From the NCBI RefSeq assembly GCF_014642835.1, contig NZ_BMJA01000003.1, forward strand, positions 629,280-669,011: a stretch of DNA of 39,732 nt. The letters are read 5' to 3'. This DNA comes from Dyella nitratireducens. GTDB taxonomy: Bacteria; Pseudomonadota; Gammaproteobacteria; Xanthomonadales; Rhodanobacteraceae. This document shows positions 32,945 to 39,732 of this stretch, one piece after another. Position 1 is the first letter of the stretch. Every line of letters starts with the position of its first letter. A program made the position numbers and the translations under genes. The notes under the pieces are model-generated. The model saw only the letters and a program-made list of their open reading frames with translations, did not search any database and was not told where the DNA came from.

Positions 32945-33847
32945 TTAACCCACACGCCGCACATGCCGCCGCGGCGCTGTCCCCATAACCCGCTTGAACG
33001 CCGTGCTGAACGCACTCTCAGAGGTATAACCCAGCGACAAGGCCACGGCAGAAACCGGCTCTCGCGCATTGCGCAGCCGATCATCCGCCAACAGCATCCG
33101 CCAGCGCGTCAGGTACTCCATCGGCGGCTGCCCTACTTTGCTTTTGAAGCGCAGCGCAAACGCAGTGCGAGACATGCCGGCAACCCGAGCCAGCTGTTCC
33201 ACCGTCCAAGGCTGCGCTGGCTCCGCGTGCATGGCGGCAATGGCGGCGGCCAGTTGCCGATCCGCCAGTGCAAACAGCCAGCCCACGCCGGTGCCTGTCT
33301 CCTGCAAATGCGCGCGCAACGTGCGCACTAACAATATCTGCGCCAACTGTTGGGTAATGAGGAAGCCGCCAGGCTGAGGATCACGCGCTTCCTCGGACAT
33401 GTGTTCGATGCAGATGCGCAACGCAGCCTTGGCCGGCTCATCGCGCACATGCAGTACCGGCGGCAGCATGCTCAGCAGAATGCTGGCGTCGCCCACCATG
33501 TCGCAGTAGCCACCAAGGCTGAGGAATTCGCCGCCGCCATTGAGCAGCACCGGCTCGCCCGGTTTCTTCTTCGCCATAAACATCGCCGGATCGATGGGCG
33601 TGATATCCAGTCGCGAGCCGATGCGGAAGGGGCGGCCACGCGGCAGGAGAAAGCAATCGCCAGCTTGCGCCACAAAGGGCTCCGCCGAGCCATCCATCTG
33701 CGCCAGGCAACTGCCCCGGACGATCGCCTGGAACTTGATGCCCTCGTGCGCCTGGAATGCGATGCACCAGTCGCCGGCAGCATCGATCCCGCCCGAGATG
33801 TAACTGCGCAGCTTGAGCAGCGCGAGCACGTCGGAAAGCGGATCCAT
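32945..33847 (-). CDS. AraC-family regulator with cupin_6 sensor
   Basis: This 300-residue regulator has an N-terminal cupin_6-type ligand domain (DCFLLPRGRPFRIGSRLDIT) and a C-terminal AraC double HTH (WTVEQLARVAGMSRTAFALR, PVSAVALSLGYTSESAFSTA, then FKRVMGTAPRRH). It resembles the regulators beside oxidoreductase genes. It is divergent from two SDR-type genes (33984, 34883) that it probably controls. The start is uncertain: the ATG at 33847 begins the typical MDPLSDVLALL, but two further starts (ATG 33865, GTG 33877) lie in a 12-base tandem duplication just upstream, and none has a strong ribosome-binding site. Confidence 0.88.
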   Translation of the reverse strand: MDPLSDVLALLKLRSYISGGIDAAGDWCIAFQAHEGIKFQAIVRGSCLAQMDGSAEPFVAQAGDCFLLPRGRPFRIGSRLDITPIDPAMFMAKKKPGEPVLLNGGGEFLSLGGYCDMVGDASILLSMLPPVLHVRDEPAKAALRICIEHMSEEARDPQPGGFLITQQLAQILLVRTLRAHLQETGTGVGWLFALADRQLAAAIAAMHAEPAQPWTVEQLARVAGMSRTAFALRFKSKVGQPPMEYLTRWRMLLADDRLRNAREPVSAVALSLGYTSESAFSTAFKRVMGTAPRRHVRRVG

Positions 33848-33853
33848 GGAGGC

Positions 33854-33876
33854 TTGAACGATCATTTGAACGATCA
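33854..33876. repeat. 12-bp tandem duplication at the AraC start
   Basis: TTGAACGATCA is repeated at 33854 and 33866, one 12-base step apart. Read on the minus strand it adds (M)IVQ-(M)IVQ in frame before the likely start. Confidence 0.7.
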
Positions 33877-33983
33877 CGAAAGAACTATGGAGTTTTAAGC
33901 ATAGATTGTCCCGATAGCCCTGCCTAGACTGCGCCACGACAGTCAACGCCGCATCCGCGCGGCAACGATCCCAGGAGATTGCG

Positions 33984-34886
33984 ATGCTCGTCTTCGTCAC
34001 CGGAGCCACCGGCTTTATCGGTTCGTCCACCATTCCCCACCTGCTCGCCCGCGGACATCGCGTGCTGGGCCTGACCCGCTCCGAGACCGGTGCGGCTGCG
34101 CTCAAGAAACTCGGTGTTACACCGCATCCTGGTTCGCTGCAGGATTTGGAGAGCTTGCGAAGCGGCGCGCGCCAAGCCGATGCGGTTTTGCATCTGGGTT
34201 TTGAACATGATTTTTCCCGCATCGCGGAAGTTTCCGCGCTCGACAAGAACACGATCGAGGCAATGTGCGGCGTGCTGGAAGGCTCGGGCCGCCCCTTCAT
34301 CGTGGCGTCCGGCACCGCCCTGCTCGCTCCCGGCCGCGTGTGCACGGAAGACGATGACGCGCGTCCCGTTTCGGATTCGTTTCCACGCTCCTCCGAACAA
34401 ACTGCCGCGAGCTTCATCACACGTGGCGTTACCGCTGGCGCAGTGCGCTTCGCCCCTTCCGTGCATGGACGTGAAAAGCAGGGATTGGTGAGCTACCTGA
34501 TCCAGATCGCGCGCCAAACCGGTGTTTCTGCCTACGTCGGCGACGGCAGCAATGTGTGGCCCGCCGTGCAAGGCCAGGACGCAGGCGAGCTGTGCGCACT
34601 CGCCGTGGAAAAAGCCGAAGCCGGCGCGCGCTGGCACGCGGTGGCAGAAGAAGGCGTGCCTTTGCGCACCATTGCCGAAGCGATTGGCCGCGGCATGGGT
34701 ATTCCAGTCGTAAGCAAGACACCAGAAGAAGCACTCGCTCATTTCAGCTGGCTGAGCCACTTCGTGGGCTTGAGCGTGCCTGCTTCCAGCAAGAAGACGA
34801 AGGAGAAGCTTGGATGGCAACCGCGTGGCATCGGCTTGATTCAAGAGCTGGATGAAATTTTTGCGGATGCCGGCGTAACACCGTGA
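33984..34886 (+). CDS. NAD-dependent epimerase/dehydratase-type (extended SDR)
   Basis: This 300-residue extended or atypical SDR has the motif FVTGATGFIGSSTIPHLLAR (GxxGxxG) and a long C-terminal substrate domain. The classical YxxxK site is not evident, so it may be an atypical SDR (NmrA/epimerase-like) using NAD(P). GGAG lies upstream of the ATG. It overlaps the next SDR gene by four bases (GTGA) and the pair is divergent from an AraC regulator. The function may be reduction of a carbonyl or quinone substrate; the substrate is unknown. Confidence 0.88.
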   Translation: MLVFVTGATGFIGSSTIPHLLARGHRVLGLTRSETGAAALKKLGVTPHPGSLQDLESLRSGARQADAVLHLGFEHDFSRIAEVSALDKNTIEAMCGVLEGSGRPFIVASGTALLAPGRVCTEDDDARPVSDSFPRSSEQTAASFITRGVTAGAVRFAPSVHGREKQGLVSYLIQIARQTGVSAYVGDGSNVWPAVQGQDAGELCALAVEKAEAGARWHAVAEEGVPLRTIAEAIGRGMGIPVVSKTPEEALAHFSWLSHFVGLSVPASSKKTKEKLGWQPRGIGLIQELDEIFADAGVTP

Positions 34887-35611
34887 GCGAAGCGCTGATG
34901 TCTCTTGCCGGCAAGCGCGTGGTAGTGATTGGCGGCACCGCCGGCATCGGCTTCGCAATCGCGATGCTGGCGCGGGAAATCGGTGCGGACGTAGTTGTCG
35001 CTTCCAGCCATCAAGCAAACATCGATGCCGCCATGGCGCGTCTGGATGGCGTAACCGGCAGCGCCATGGATCTGCGCGATGAGAGCAGCATTTCGCGCTT
35101 CTTCGATACGCTGGGAGCTTTCGATCATCTCGCCATTACCGCGGGCGACTGGGACATTCCGATATTTGCACCCACCCGTGACATCAACCTCACCGCGGCG
35201 CGCGACAGTTTTACGGTGCGTTTCTGGGGAGCATTGGCTGCCGTCCAACACGCTTGCCGCGTGATCGATCCGACCGGTTCGATCACGCTGACCAGCGGCA
35301 TGCTTGCCTACCGCCCTATCAAAGGTGCGCCAATGGCCATCGCCATATCTGGGGCGATTGTGCATCTGGTTCACGGCCTGGCTGTCGATCTGGCGCCGCT
35401 ACGCATCAACGTCGTATGCCCAGGGATCACACTGACCGAACAGGTAAAGCAAATGATGCCGCCGGAACGGCTGCAGGCTTCCGTTGCGCCGCTGCTTTTG
35501 CCACGAGGGGCAACGCCGGCAGAGGCTGCTACTGCGTATATCTATTTGATGCTCAATGGGTATGCCACGGGTCAGGTTCTTCCGGTGGATGGTGGTGGTT
35601 CTTTGGCGTAA
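34883..35611 (+). CDS. SDR-family protein lacking the catalytic Tyr-Lys pair
   Basis: This 242-residue SDR-fold protein starts with GTG at 34883, overlapping the preceding stop. The cofactor motif VVVIGGTAGIGFAIAML is intact, and ITAGD replaces the usual NAG. After the Ser-containing TLTSGMLAYRPIKGA, the expected YxxxK segment reads AIAISGAIVHLV, with neither Tyr nor Lys. The C-terminal YATGQVLPVDGGGSLA is normal. It therefore binds nucleotide by inference but should have an altered or no classical reductase activity. It is probably co-expressed with the upstream epimerase-like gene under the divergent AraC regulator. Confidence 0.88.
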   Translation: MSEALMSLAGKRVVVIGGTAGIGFAIAMLAREIGADVVVASSHQANIDAAMARLDGVTGSAMDLRDESSISRFFDTLGAFDHLAITAGDWDIPIFAPTRDINLTAARDSFTVRFWGALAAVQHACRVIDPTGSITLTSGMLAYRPIKGAPMAIAISGAIVHLVHGLAVDLAPLRINVVCPGITLTEQVKQMMPPERLQASVAPLLLPRGATPAEAATAYIYLMLNGYATGQVLPVDGGGSLA

Positions 35612-35680
35612 ATTTATTGACAAGCTTCTGCTTTATGAGCAGTTGCCAGTTGCTCTGTCTTCAGCCTCATCGCCGCGAAA

Positions 35681-35699
35681 GCCCGTCACTTCGACGGGC
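35681..35699. terminator. Possible bidirectional terminator hairpin
   Basis: GCCCGTC-ACTTC-GACGGGC is a perfect 7-bp stem with a 5-base loop between the convergent SDR and secreted-hypothetical genes. It is preceded by AAA and followed by GTTT, so the U-tract is weak in both directions. Confidence 0.55.
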
Positions 35700-35709
35700 G
35701 TTTCCACCA

Positions 35710-36387
35710 TCACTTAGCCAAGCTAAACGCCCAAGCCGTAATTTCGCTCTTTACTGCGTCCACATCCCCCTGCCCTCGGAACTGACGCTGGATCGTCAAT
35801 CGGACGAGGCTTCCTTTACTAAGGACAATCGCGGCCCCTTCGCTAGTGTCGAAGGAGAAAGTATTTCCACCCTTAGATATCTTGCGCCGCCTGATTGACA
35901 CAACCGTATACGCACTCGAATTTACGCGCTGCATGGAGACAAGCACAGGCTGATCCATCGACATACTTCCCGTTTGGGAAGCATTGGGCGACGTTTTACG
36001 CACCAACTCTTCTACGTAGCGCTCGTAGGCCGCTTTATTTTGGTTCCACAAGGGCTGAGCATTTTCCCACCGCCTCTCGGTCGTGACATAGAGCTTATCA
36101 ACATCAGCTGTTGTCGAAGGACCGGAGTCTTCGTGAAACAGTGCAACGGCGAATGCAACTTCCAAGGGGTAGTTTGCGCCATTTACCTGCGTTTTCTCAT
36201 CGGAAACGAAGCAACCGCTGAGAGTCCCAAACTGAGTGGCAACACGCCTCATGCTGTCCAATAACGGACTTTCAGGCGCGCAAACACTTAGGCCTTTTGG
36301 ACCTGGCACGACGACATCAGCCGACCATGTCGTCAAAGGGAACAAGATAAGAAAAGACAGAAAACAAGCGGTTTTCCAAGGCTTCAT
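35710..36387 (-). CDS. Secreted protein of unknown function
   Basis: I do not recognise this 225-residue protein. It has a signal peptide (KTACFLSFLILFPLTTWSAD), Cys residues in LSVCAPESPL and LSGCFVSDEK that could pair, and no other membrane segment. It contains VEELVRKTSPNASQTGSMSM and a C-terminal beta-rich part (AYTVVSIRRRKISKGGNTFS). It is the first gene in a region with lower apparent GC and unfamiliar codon use. It is probably monocistronic. The 190-base interval upstream (36388-36578) is AT-rich (AAAAAAAAGATACTTC) and shows no other gene. Confidence 0.75.
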   Translation of the reverse strand: MKPWKTACFLSFLILFPLTTWSADVVVPGPKGLSVCAPESPLLDSMRRVATQFGTLSGCFVSDEKTQVNGANYPLEVAFAVALFHEDSGPSTTADVDKLYVTTERRWENAQPLWNQNKAAYERYVEELVRKTSPNASQTGSMSMDQPVLVSMQRVNSSAYTVVSIRRRKISKGGNTFSFDTSEGAAIVLSKGSLVRLTIQRQFRGQGDVDAVKSEITAWAFSLAK

Positions 36388-36578
36388 GCTAGACGACCCC
36401 TATTCCTGATACCGCTCAAAAAAAAAGATACTTCTTTTTCTTTTATTCTTTTCTCGGACAAAGAATTATGACTCCTCATTTGTTTCGACTACCGCTCGCC
36501 TAAAGCATCGAAAGGATATAGCTGGCAGTTTAATTTAGCCATCCGAAAAATAGGAGGTAGCTCAACGCCACTTCCGTA

Positions 36579-36833
36579 TTAATTACCTTGCTTCCGTTCC
36601 CTGAAGCTCATTCCAATGATCTTGTTTGACGCAATACGCCCATCAAGCAGCGCTTTGGCGGCGTCGTTGACGAAGATACGTGTAGCTACGGCAGCATCGC
36701 GAAAGATCGTTGGCTCAGCGGGAACGAGGTGCTCATGAAACACTGGCGCCTGGATGTAGCCAACCACCATCTCTGAGCGCTCACGGTCGACGCAGTCTAG
36801 GATGTTGGTGACGTTGTAGGCCGGTAAAACGCG
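36579..36833 (-). pseudogene. 5'-truncated Imm11-like (DUF1629) immunity gene remnant
   Basis: An open frame of 84 codons reads YNVTNILDCVDRERSEMVVG, then VFHEHLVPAEPTIF, then TRIFVNDAAKALLDGRIASN, and ends SFRERKQGN. The order 'NVT..(L)DC.D.E.SE ... P..IFR ... (I)FV(N/T)...' is the C-terminal half of Imm11/DUF1629 immunity proteins of polymorphic toxin systems, as I recall the family. A TAG stop (36834-36836) precedes it and no ribosome-binding site or N-terminal half is visible, so it is probably a fragment. An internal ATG at 36770 could start a 63-residue peptide. Confidence 0.6.
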
Positions 36834-36912
36834 CTAGGCGCAATAAGCCGAGGACGAAAGGATGATCCCATCGGCGCCGAATATCAGCATCCCCCATGGG
36901 AAAAGACGCCGG

Positions 36913-37839
36913 CTAAGTTTTTTTGTCTTCGTCCGGCTTTACGGTTTTCCGTACACTTTCCTGCAAATCTGCAACTACATTTTTCATCATGTCCGCGGTT
37001 TCATCCGTTCGCTTTTGGTACTCACTCAGATCAAAGCGCCTGTAGCCTAGTTCCTTGCGCGCATACTTCAACAGGGCGGGCATTTGCTTTGCAAGCATGG
37101 CTAAATACTCCGTTGCGGCGGTCGCCATTTTGTTAGTCAGCGTGTATGCGTCTGCTGCAAACGCTTTCTTTCTCTCGTGCCTCTTTTGTATCTCAGCGCT
37201 GTAGTATTCGCAGTGCTGATTGAGTCGTGCAAGGCGTGCCGCGTCCTCATTTCCTTCGATCGTCATTCGGCGAAGTTCATCAATAAAAACACCCCTTTCC
37301 CGCGCGAACATAGCGATGTCTTGGTCTGCGGTAAGTAAGTCGACGCGCAGTTTTTCGATAGGCGCGCGCATTTCCATCAACTTGATCATGGCCCGGCCGC
37401 TTGAAATTTTAAATTCACTTAGCAGTCGCGACATTTTCTGAGGCGCAATTAACTCGACCCTTGCGATTGCTGATGCGGTGTCTTGAAATTGCTTTTGTGT
37501 CTCCTTCATCGGAATGTCGACATCACACATTCTCCCAAGGCAGGCGGTTTGTGATTGCGCAGCGTCCACAAGATCAAGATAAAGCTGCCGTCGCAATTCA
37601 TACCGACGTTGAATGACGTCACTGATCCACTTTACGCCCAGCGTAAACAGGACTCCGTAGAGCGCAAGCATGCCCGTATTCGTCCACTGAAAAAGCCCAT
37701 CGCCTCCCGGTTGCGGCACCAATTGGATCACAGTCGCCGCGTTGTTCGTCGATGGTGCACTTACGCCAGCAGAGGCCGCCGCGAGCGCAGGCGTGCGGGC
37801 GGCGGTAGTAGTCGGTTGACTTGCCTTTGTCGTATCCAC
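36913..37839 (-). CDS. Membrane-anchored helical protein of unknown function
   Basis: I do not recognise this 308-residue protein. It starts with a Thr/Ala/Pro-rich N-terminus (about 1-50), then one membrane segment (TGMLALYGVLFTLGVKWISD, about 56-75) followed by a long charged, helical C-terminal part. That part includes RRYELRRQLYLDLVDAAQSQ, ARERGVFIDELRRMTIEGNE and EYYSAEIQKRHERKKAFAAD, and is likely coiled coil in the cytoplasm. The start is GTG with AGGGG upstream. It stands between the Imm11 remnant and the winged-helix/HEPN pair, transcribed away from the latter. A defence or membrane-sensor role is possible but unsupported. Confidence 0.72.
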   Translation of the reverse strand: MDTTKASQPTTTAARTPALAAASAGVSAPSTNNAATVIQLVPQPGGDGLFQWTNTGMLALYGVLFTLGVKWISDVIQRRYELRRQLYLDLVDAAQSQTACLGRMCDVDIPMKETQKQFQDTASAIARVELIAPQKMSRLLSEFKISSGRAMIKLMEMRAPIEKLRVDLLTADQDIAMFARERGVFIDELRRMTIEGNEDAARLARLNQHCEYYSAEIQKRHERKKAFAADAYTLTNKMATAATEYLAMLAKQMPALLKYARKELGYRRFDLSEYQKRTDETADMMKNVVADLQESVRKTVKPDEDKKT

Positions 37840-38211
37840 ACTTTCCCCTAATTCACTCCGTCAGCTTAAATGCAAAACCCGTCGGGGCGGGTGGGCTTTG
37901 TTCTATGCCGGCGGGCAGCCAATCGTCTGCCAGGCGGCGCCCTTTTATGTCTAAGATGTAACTATTTTTATAAATTTCAATAAGATATATCGTGGTGGAC
38001 ATAAACAAAAAATTGAATTTCTAAGGCCACCCACAACGCGAATTACGAGGTGTCGAGGCCCCCGCCCGGCATACCCATGAGGGAAGGACCCAGAGCCAAA
38101 GGCTGGCGTCCAATAGGTGTCTTGTTGTATCAGTAGAGCTGATCTGGCGGCCCTCCCCCCGGACTCGGGGCGACTAGGACGTCATCTACATAGGCCTATG
38201 TGGGGGAGCAT
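37840..38211. other. Gene-free interval upstream of the wHTH-HEPN operon
   Basis: It is AT-rich at 37950-38030 (TTTTTATAAATTTCAATAAG), a likely promoter region. Then it turns GC-rich with a hairpin (GGAC...AGCC-AAA-GGCT...GTCC, 38086-38111) and a CCCC-GGACT-CGGGG stem near 38155. A 14-bp palindrome touches the ribosome-binding site. No coding frame is convincing. A small structured RNA cannot be excluded. Confidence 0.5.
38188..38201. promoter_or_regulatory. 14-bp palindrome before the wHTH gene
   Basis: ACATAGGCCTATGT is perfectly self-complementary and ends directly at GGGGGAG, the ribosome-binding site of the gene at 38212. It is well placed for autoregulation by the winged-helix product. 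Confidence 0.55.
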
Positions 38212-38832
38212 ATGAGCGATGCGAGTGCAGTGAGTGGCGCGCAGGTTGAAACGGGAGCGGGCGCATCTAATGGCGGAGGCTCTCCAAGCATCGACATATC
38301 GAGGGTCGTGAAGGCTTCTGCGACCATAACTGGTGCTCTAGAGTCGCTGAATTCAGACGAAAGGCAGCGTGTATTGCAGGCTGCGGCCGCTCTTTTCGGC
38401 GTAGATGTGTTTGTTGCTGATGATAGAAGGGAGAAGGCGGAAGATAGGGACGATCGTGATTCCGATAGCGGGCAAAAGAGAAAATCAAGTAAGCGGCAAT
38501 CAATTGTGGAATTTCTGGAAGGATGTAACCCGGCGACGAATCCACAGCGCATCGCTTGCTTTGCCTACTACCGGGACAAAGTAGAGGGGAATGAAAATTT
38601 TGCGCGAGGTGATCTCTCGGGTTACTTCGCACAGGCCAAGCTCCCTGCGCCGGGCTCAAATTACGCCAGAGACTACAACCTTGCAGTCAGGGAAGGCTGG
38701 ATTCACGACGAGGGAACGAAGTCTTACCTAACGCAAAAAGGCGAGAAGGCAGTGGAGGCCGGGTTTGAAGGGAAAGCCAAGGCTCGCGGCGCGGCGGCGA
38801 CTAAGAAGCGGCGGGGTAAAAAGGCTGAATGA
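38212..38832 (+). CDS. Winged-helix-type protein of a two-gene module
   Basis: This 206-residue protein has a low-complexity N-terminus (Ala/Ser/Gly-rich). The segment VVKASATITGALESLNSDER is followed by LQAAAALFGVDVFVADDRRE. A basic/acidic linker follows, then (about 95-185) a winged-helix-like domain: IVEFLEGCNPATNPQRIACF, AYYRDKVEGNENFARGDLSG, YNLAVREGWIHDEGTKSYLT. The C-terminus is a Lys/Arg tail (ATKKRRGKKAE) suited to nucleic-acid binding. The family is not one I can name firmly. The start at 38212 has GGGGAG three bases upstream (short), with a GTG at 38200 as the alternative. It overlaps the HEPN gene by four bases (ATGA). Confidence 0.75.
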   Translation: MSDASAVSGAQVETGAGASNGGGSPSIDISRVVKASATITGALESLNSDERQRVLQAAAALFGVDVFVADDRREKAEDRDDRDSDSGQKRKSSKRQSIVEFLEGCNPATNPQRIACFAYYRDKVEGNENFARGDLSGYFAQAKLPAPGSNYARDYNLAVREGWIHDEGTKSYLTQKGEKAVEAGFEGKAKARGAAATKKRRGKKAE

Positions 38833-39581
38833 TCGACCCGTCAAAGCTCCTGGCAAACATACCGGACTCTCTCAGAGATCCCCTCATTGAGGAATACCGT
38901 GGAATTTGCAGCGCCTACAGTGAGGGGCGCTGGAAGCTGGCGTCGCTGGATGCTGGGCGTTTTTGTGAGGTTGCCTACACCATCATTCATGGCGCCGTTT
39001 CTGGCACCTTTGCCGCGGCACCACAAAAGCCCAGAAACTTCTTGGCGGCTTGCCAGGCCATGGAGAATATGGTTCCGGTTCCCGTTGGTGATAGATCTCT
39101 CCGCATTCTGATTCCGCGGCTGTTGCCTGCGTTGTACGAGGTTAGGAATAACCGAAACGTCGGCCACGTCGGAGGGGATGTGGTCGCCAATAAAATGGAC
39201 TCATCATTTGTTCGTGAAGCTGCGGCGTGGGTGGTTGCAGAGCTGGTGCGCATTACGCATGGAGTATCCACGTCAGATGCGCAAGATGCTGTGGATGCTC
39301 TGGTCGAGCGTGCGAATCCCTTGGTGTGGGAGGTCGACGGAATCAAACGAGTGCTATCCGCTGGCGTGAAAATAAGCGACGAAGTGCTCTTGCTTCTTTA
39401 TTCAACGCCCGGATGGACAAAGACTAGCGACCTGAAGGTTTGGGCACACAACAATGCAAACATCAATCGGGTTCTCGCGGGCCTTTTCGGGAAGCGCTTG
39501 ATCGAGGTTCGTACGGATAAAGCGATGATTACGCCACTTGGCGTAAAGTTTGTGGAAACCAAGTTGCTAAAGTCGAGCTAG
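38829..39581 (+). CDS. HEPN-like protein with C-terminal winged helix
   Basis: This 250-residue protein has an all-helical N-terminal domain (about 1-150), with ASLDAGRFCEVAYTIIHGAV and LYEVRNNRNVGHVGGDVVAN. The latter holds Arg106-x6-His113, the R-x(4-6)-H signature of HEPN ribonucleases. A C-terminal domain (about 185-250) reads LLYSTPGWTKTSDLKVWAHN and NRVLAGLFGKRLIEVRTDKA, like a winged helix. HEPN proteins are metal-independent RNases of toxin-antitoxin, Abi and CRISPR-associated systems. Its four-base overlap with the winged-helix gene makes translation coupled. A role as the toxic effector, with the upstream protein as regulator or antitoxin, is an inference. The apparent codon use differs from the chromosomal core genes. 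Confidence 0.75.
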   Translation: MIDPSKLLANIPDSLRDPLIEEYRGICSAYSEGRWKLASLDAGRFCEVAYTIIHGAVSGTFAAAPQKPRNFLAACQAMENMVPVPVGDRSLRILIPRLLPALYEVRNNRNVGHVGGDVVANKMDSSFVREAAAWVVAELVRITHGVSTSDAQDAVDALVERANPLVWEVDGIKRVLSAGVKISDEVLLLLYSTPGWTKTSDLKVWAHNNANINRVLAGLFGKRLIEVRTDKAMITPLGVKFVETKLLKSS

Positions 39582-39588
39582 CTTACGG

Positions 39589-39617
39589 GATGACCAACTC
39601 CAAATCAGTTGGTCATC
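39589..39617 (+). terminator. Hairpin after the HEPN gene
   Basis: GATGACCAACT and AGTTGGTCATC are a perfect 11-bp stem with a 7-base loop, 7 bases after the stop. There is no T-run, so this may be a factor-dependent terminator or RNA stabiliser. It could also mark the end of the IS-bearing segment. Confidence 0.55.
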
Positions 39618-39629
39618 GCTCGAAACCCC

Positions 39630-39698
39630 TCGACGTCCCCCCGGTTTTGAGTAGCGCAAGGATTTGGAGTCCAATCCCGCAACGGAAGGAGATTGGAC
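39630..39698 (+). mobile_element. Left end of an IS3-family insertion sequence
   Basis: GACGTCCCCCCGGTTTTGAG resembles the terminal inverted repeats of IS3-family (IS51/IS407-like) elements (CCCCGGGTTTT). It precedes GGAAGGAG and a transposase start by about 70 bases, the usual leader length. The other end is outside the window, so the exact border is not confirmed. Confidence 0.55.
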
Positions 39699-39732
39699 GT
39701 GAAGAAGCGTTTTACCGAGGAACAGATCATCG
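39699..39732 (+). CDS. IS3-family transposase OrfA, 5' end (partial)
   Basis: A GTG preceded by GGAAGGAG starts MKKRFTEEQII, the beginning of the HTH_Tnp_1/OrfA protein of IS3 elements (usual continuation GFLREAEAG). The gene runs off the window after 11 codons. It places an insertion sequence directly beside the wHTH-HEPN module. Confidence 0.8.
   Translation, partial: MKKRFTEEQII

Noticed and set aside
33848-34420. Extension of the AraC gene back to 34420
   Set aside because: It would run antisense through most of the epimerase-like gene. The conserved AraC/cupin protein begins at MDPLSDV.

Overview
The window is high-GC chromosomal DNA of a gammaproteobacterium. It most resembles the Xanthomonadales / Rhodanobacteraceae (Dyella, Luteibacter, Frateuria-like). 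The basis is the dense scatter of palindromic REP-type repeats built on GTCATTCCGGCGAAGGCCGG, an XAC0095-like small protein, and the many secreted serine hydrolases, GSTs and SDRs. The taxon is an inference; there is no rRNA or tRNA here to settle it.

Layout. (1) 155-8506: a tripartite RND efflux operon on the minus strand (permease, adaptor, outer-membrane lipoprotein) faces a heavy-metal-type response regulator / histidine kinase pair on the plus strand. The intergenic region holds a nested inverted-repeat element bracketed by two near-identical 20-bp boxes that look like response-regulator sites. (2) 8635-10947: a YdeP-type molybdopterin oxidoreductase. (3) 11148-15635, minus strand: a BlaI-type repressor overlapping an M56 (BlaR1-like) metalloprotease, then a beta-lactamase-fold serine hydrolase and an alpha/beta hydrolase whose leaders and signal peptides are copies of one another. 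Two dyads upstream of blaI are its likely operators. (4) 15817-23907: a TPR-sulfotransferase fusion, a second serine hydrolase, a secreted protein of unknown function, a GST-YciI pair, a small hypothetical and a retropepsin-TPR protein. (5) 24191-35611: regulator/enzyme modules (LysR with SDR-SDR-DUF3861; TetR with a GST; AraC with two SDR genes), a GNAT, a DUF2141 protein and a cupin. (6) 35612-39732: an accessory segment of lower apparent GC with a secreted hypothetical, a remnant of an Imm11-like immunity gene, a membrane coiled-coil protein, a two-gene winged-helix / HEPN module and the first codons of an IS3-family transposase.

The strongest candidate for something undescribed is a duplicated locus at 18903-19164 and 27255-27516. 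Each copy encodes a 28-residue hydrophobic peptide and carries an identical sigma-54 (-24/-12) promoter about 48 bases upstream of the start codon, plus a cluster of TGTCC/GGACA palindromes at enhancer distance. Within the peptide the two copies differ mostly at synonymous positions, whereas the upstream transcribed region does not behave as coding sequence. The second candidate is the wHTH + HEPN gene pair at 38212-39581, which has the features of a small defence or toxin-antitoxin unit next to an insertion sequence.

Dispersed repeats fill most intergenic gaps. In two cases the outer end of the same repeat family supplies the TAG stop codon of a gene (OMF lipoprotein at 155, serine hydrolase at 17677), and one GNAT gene reads into a REP.
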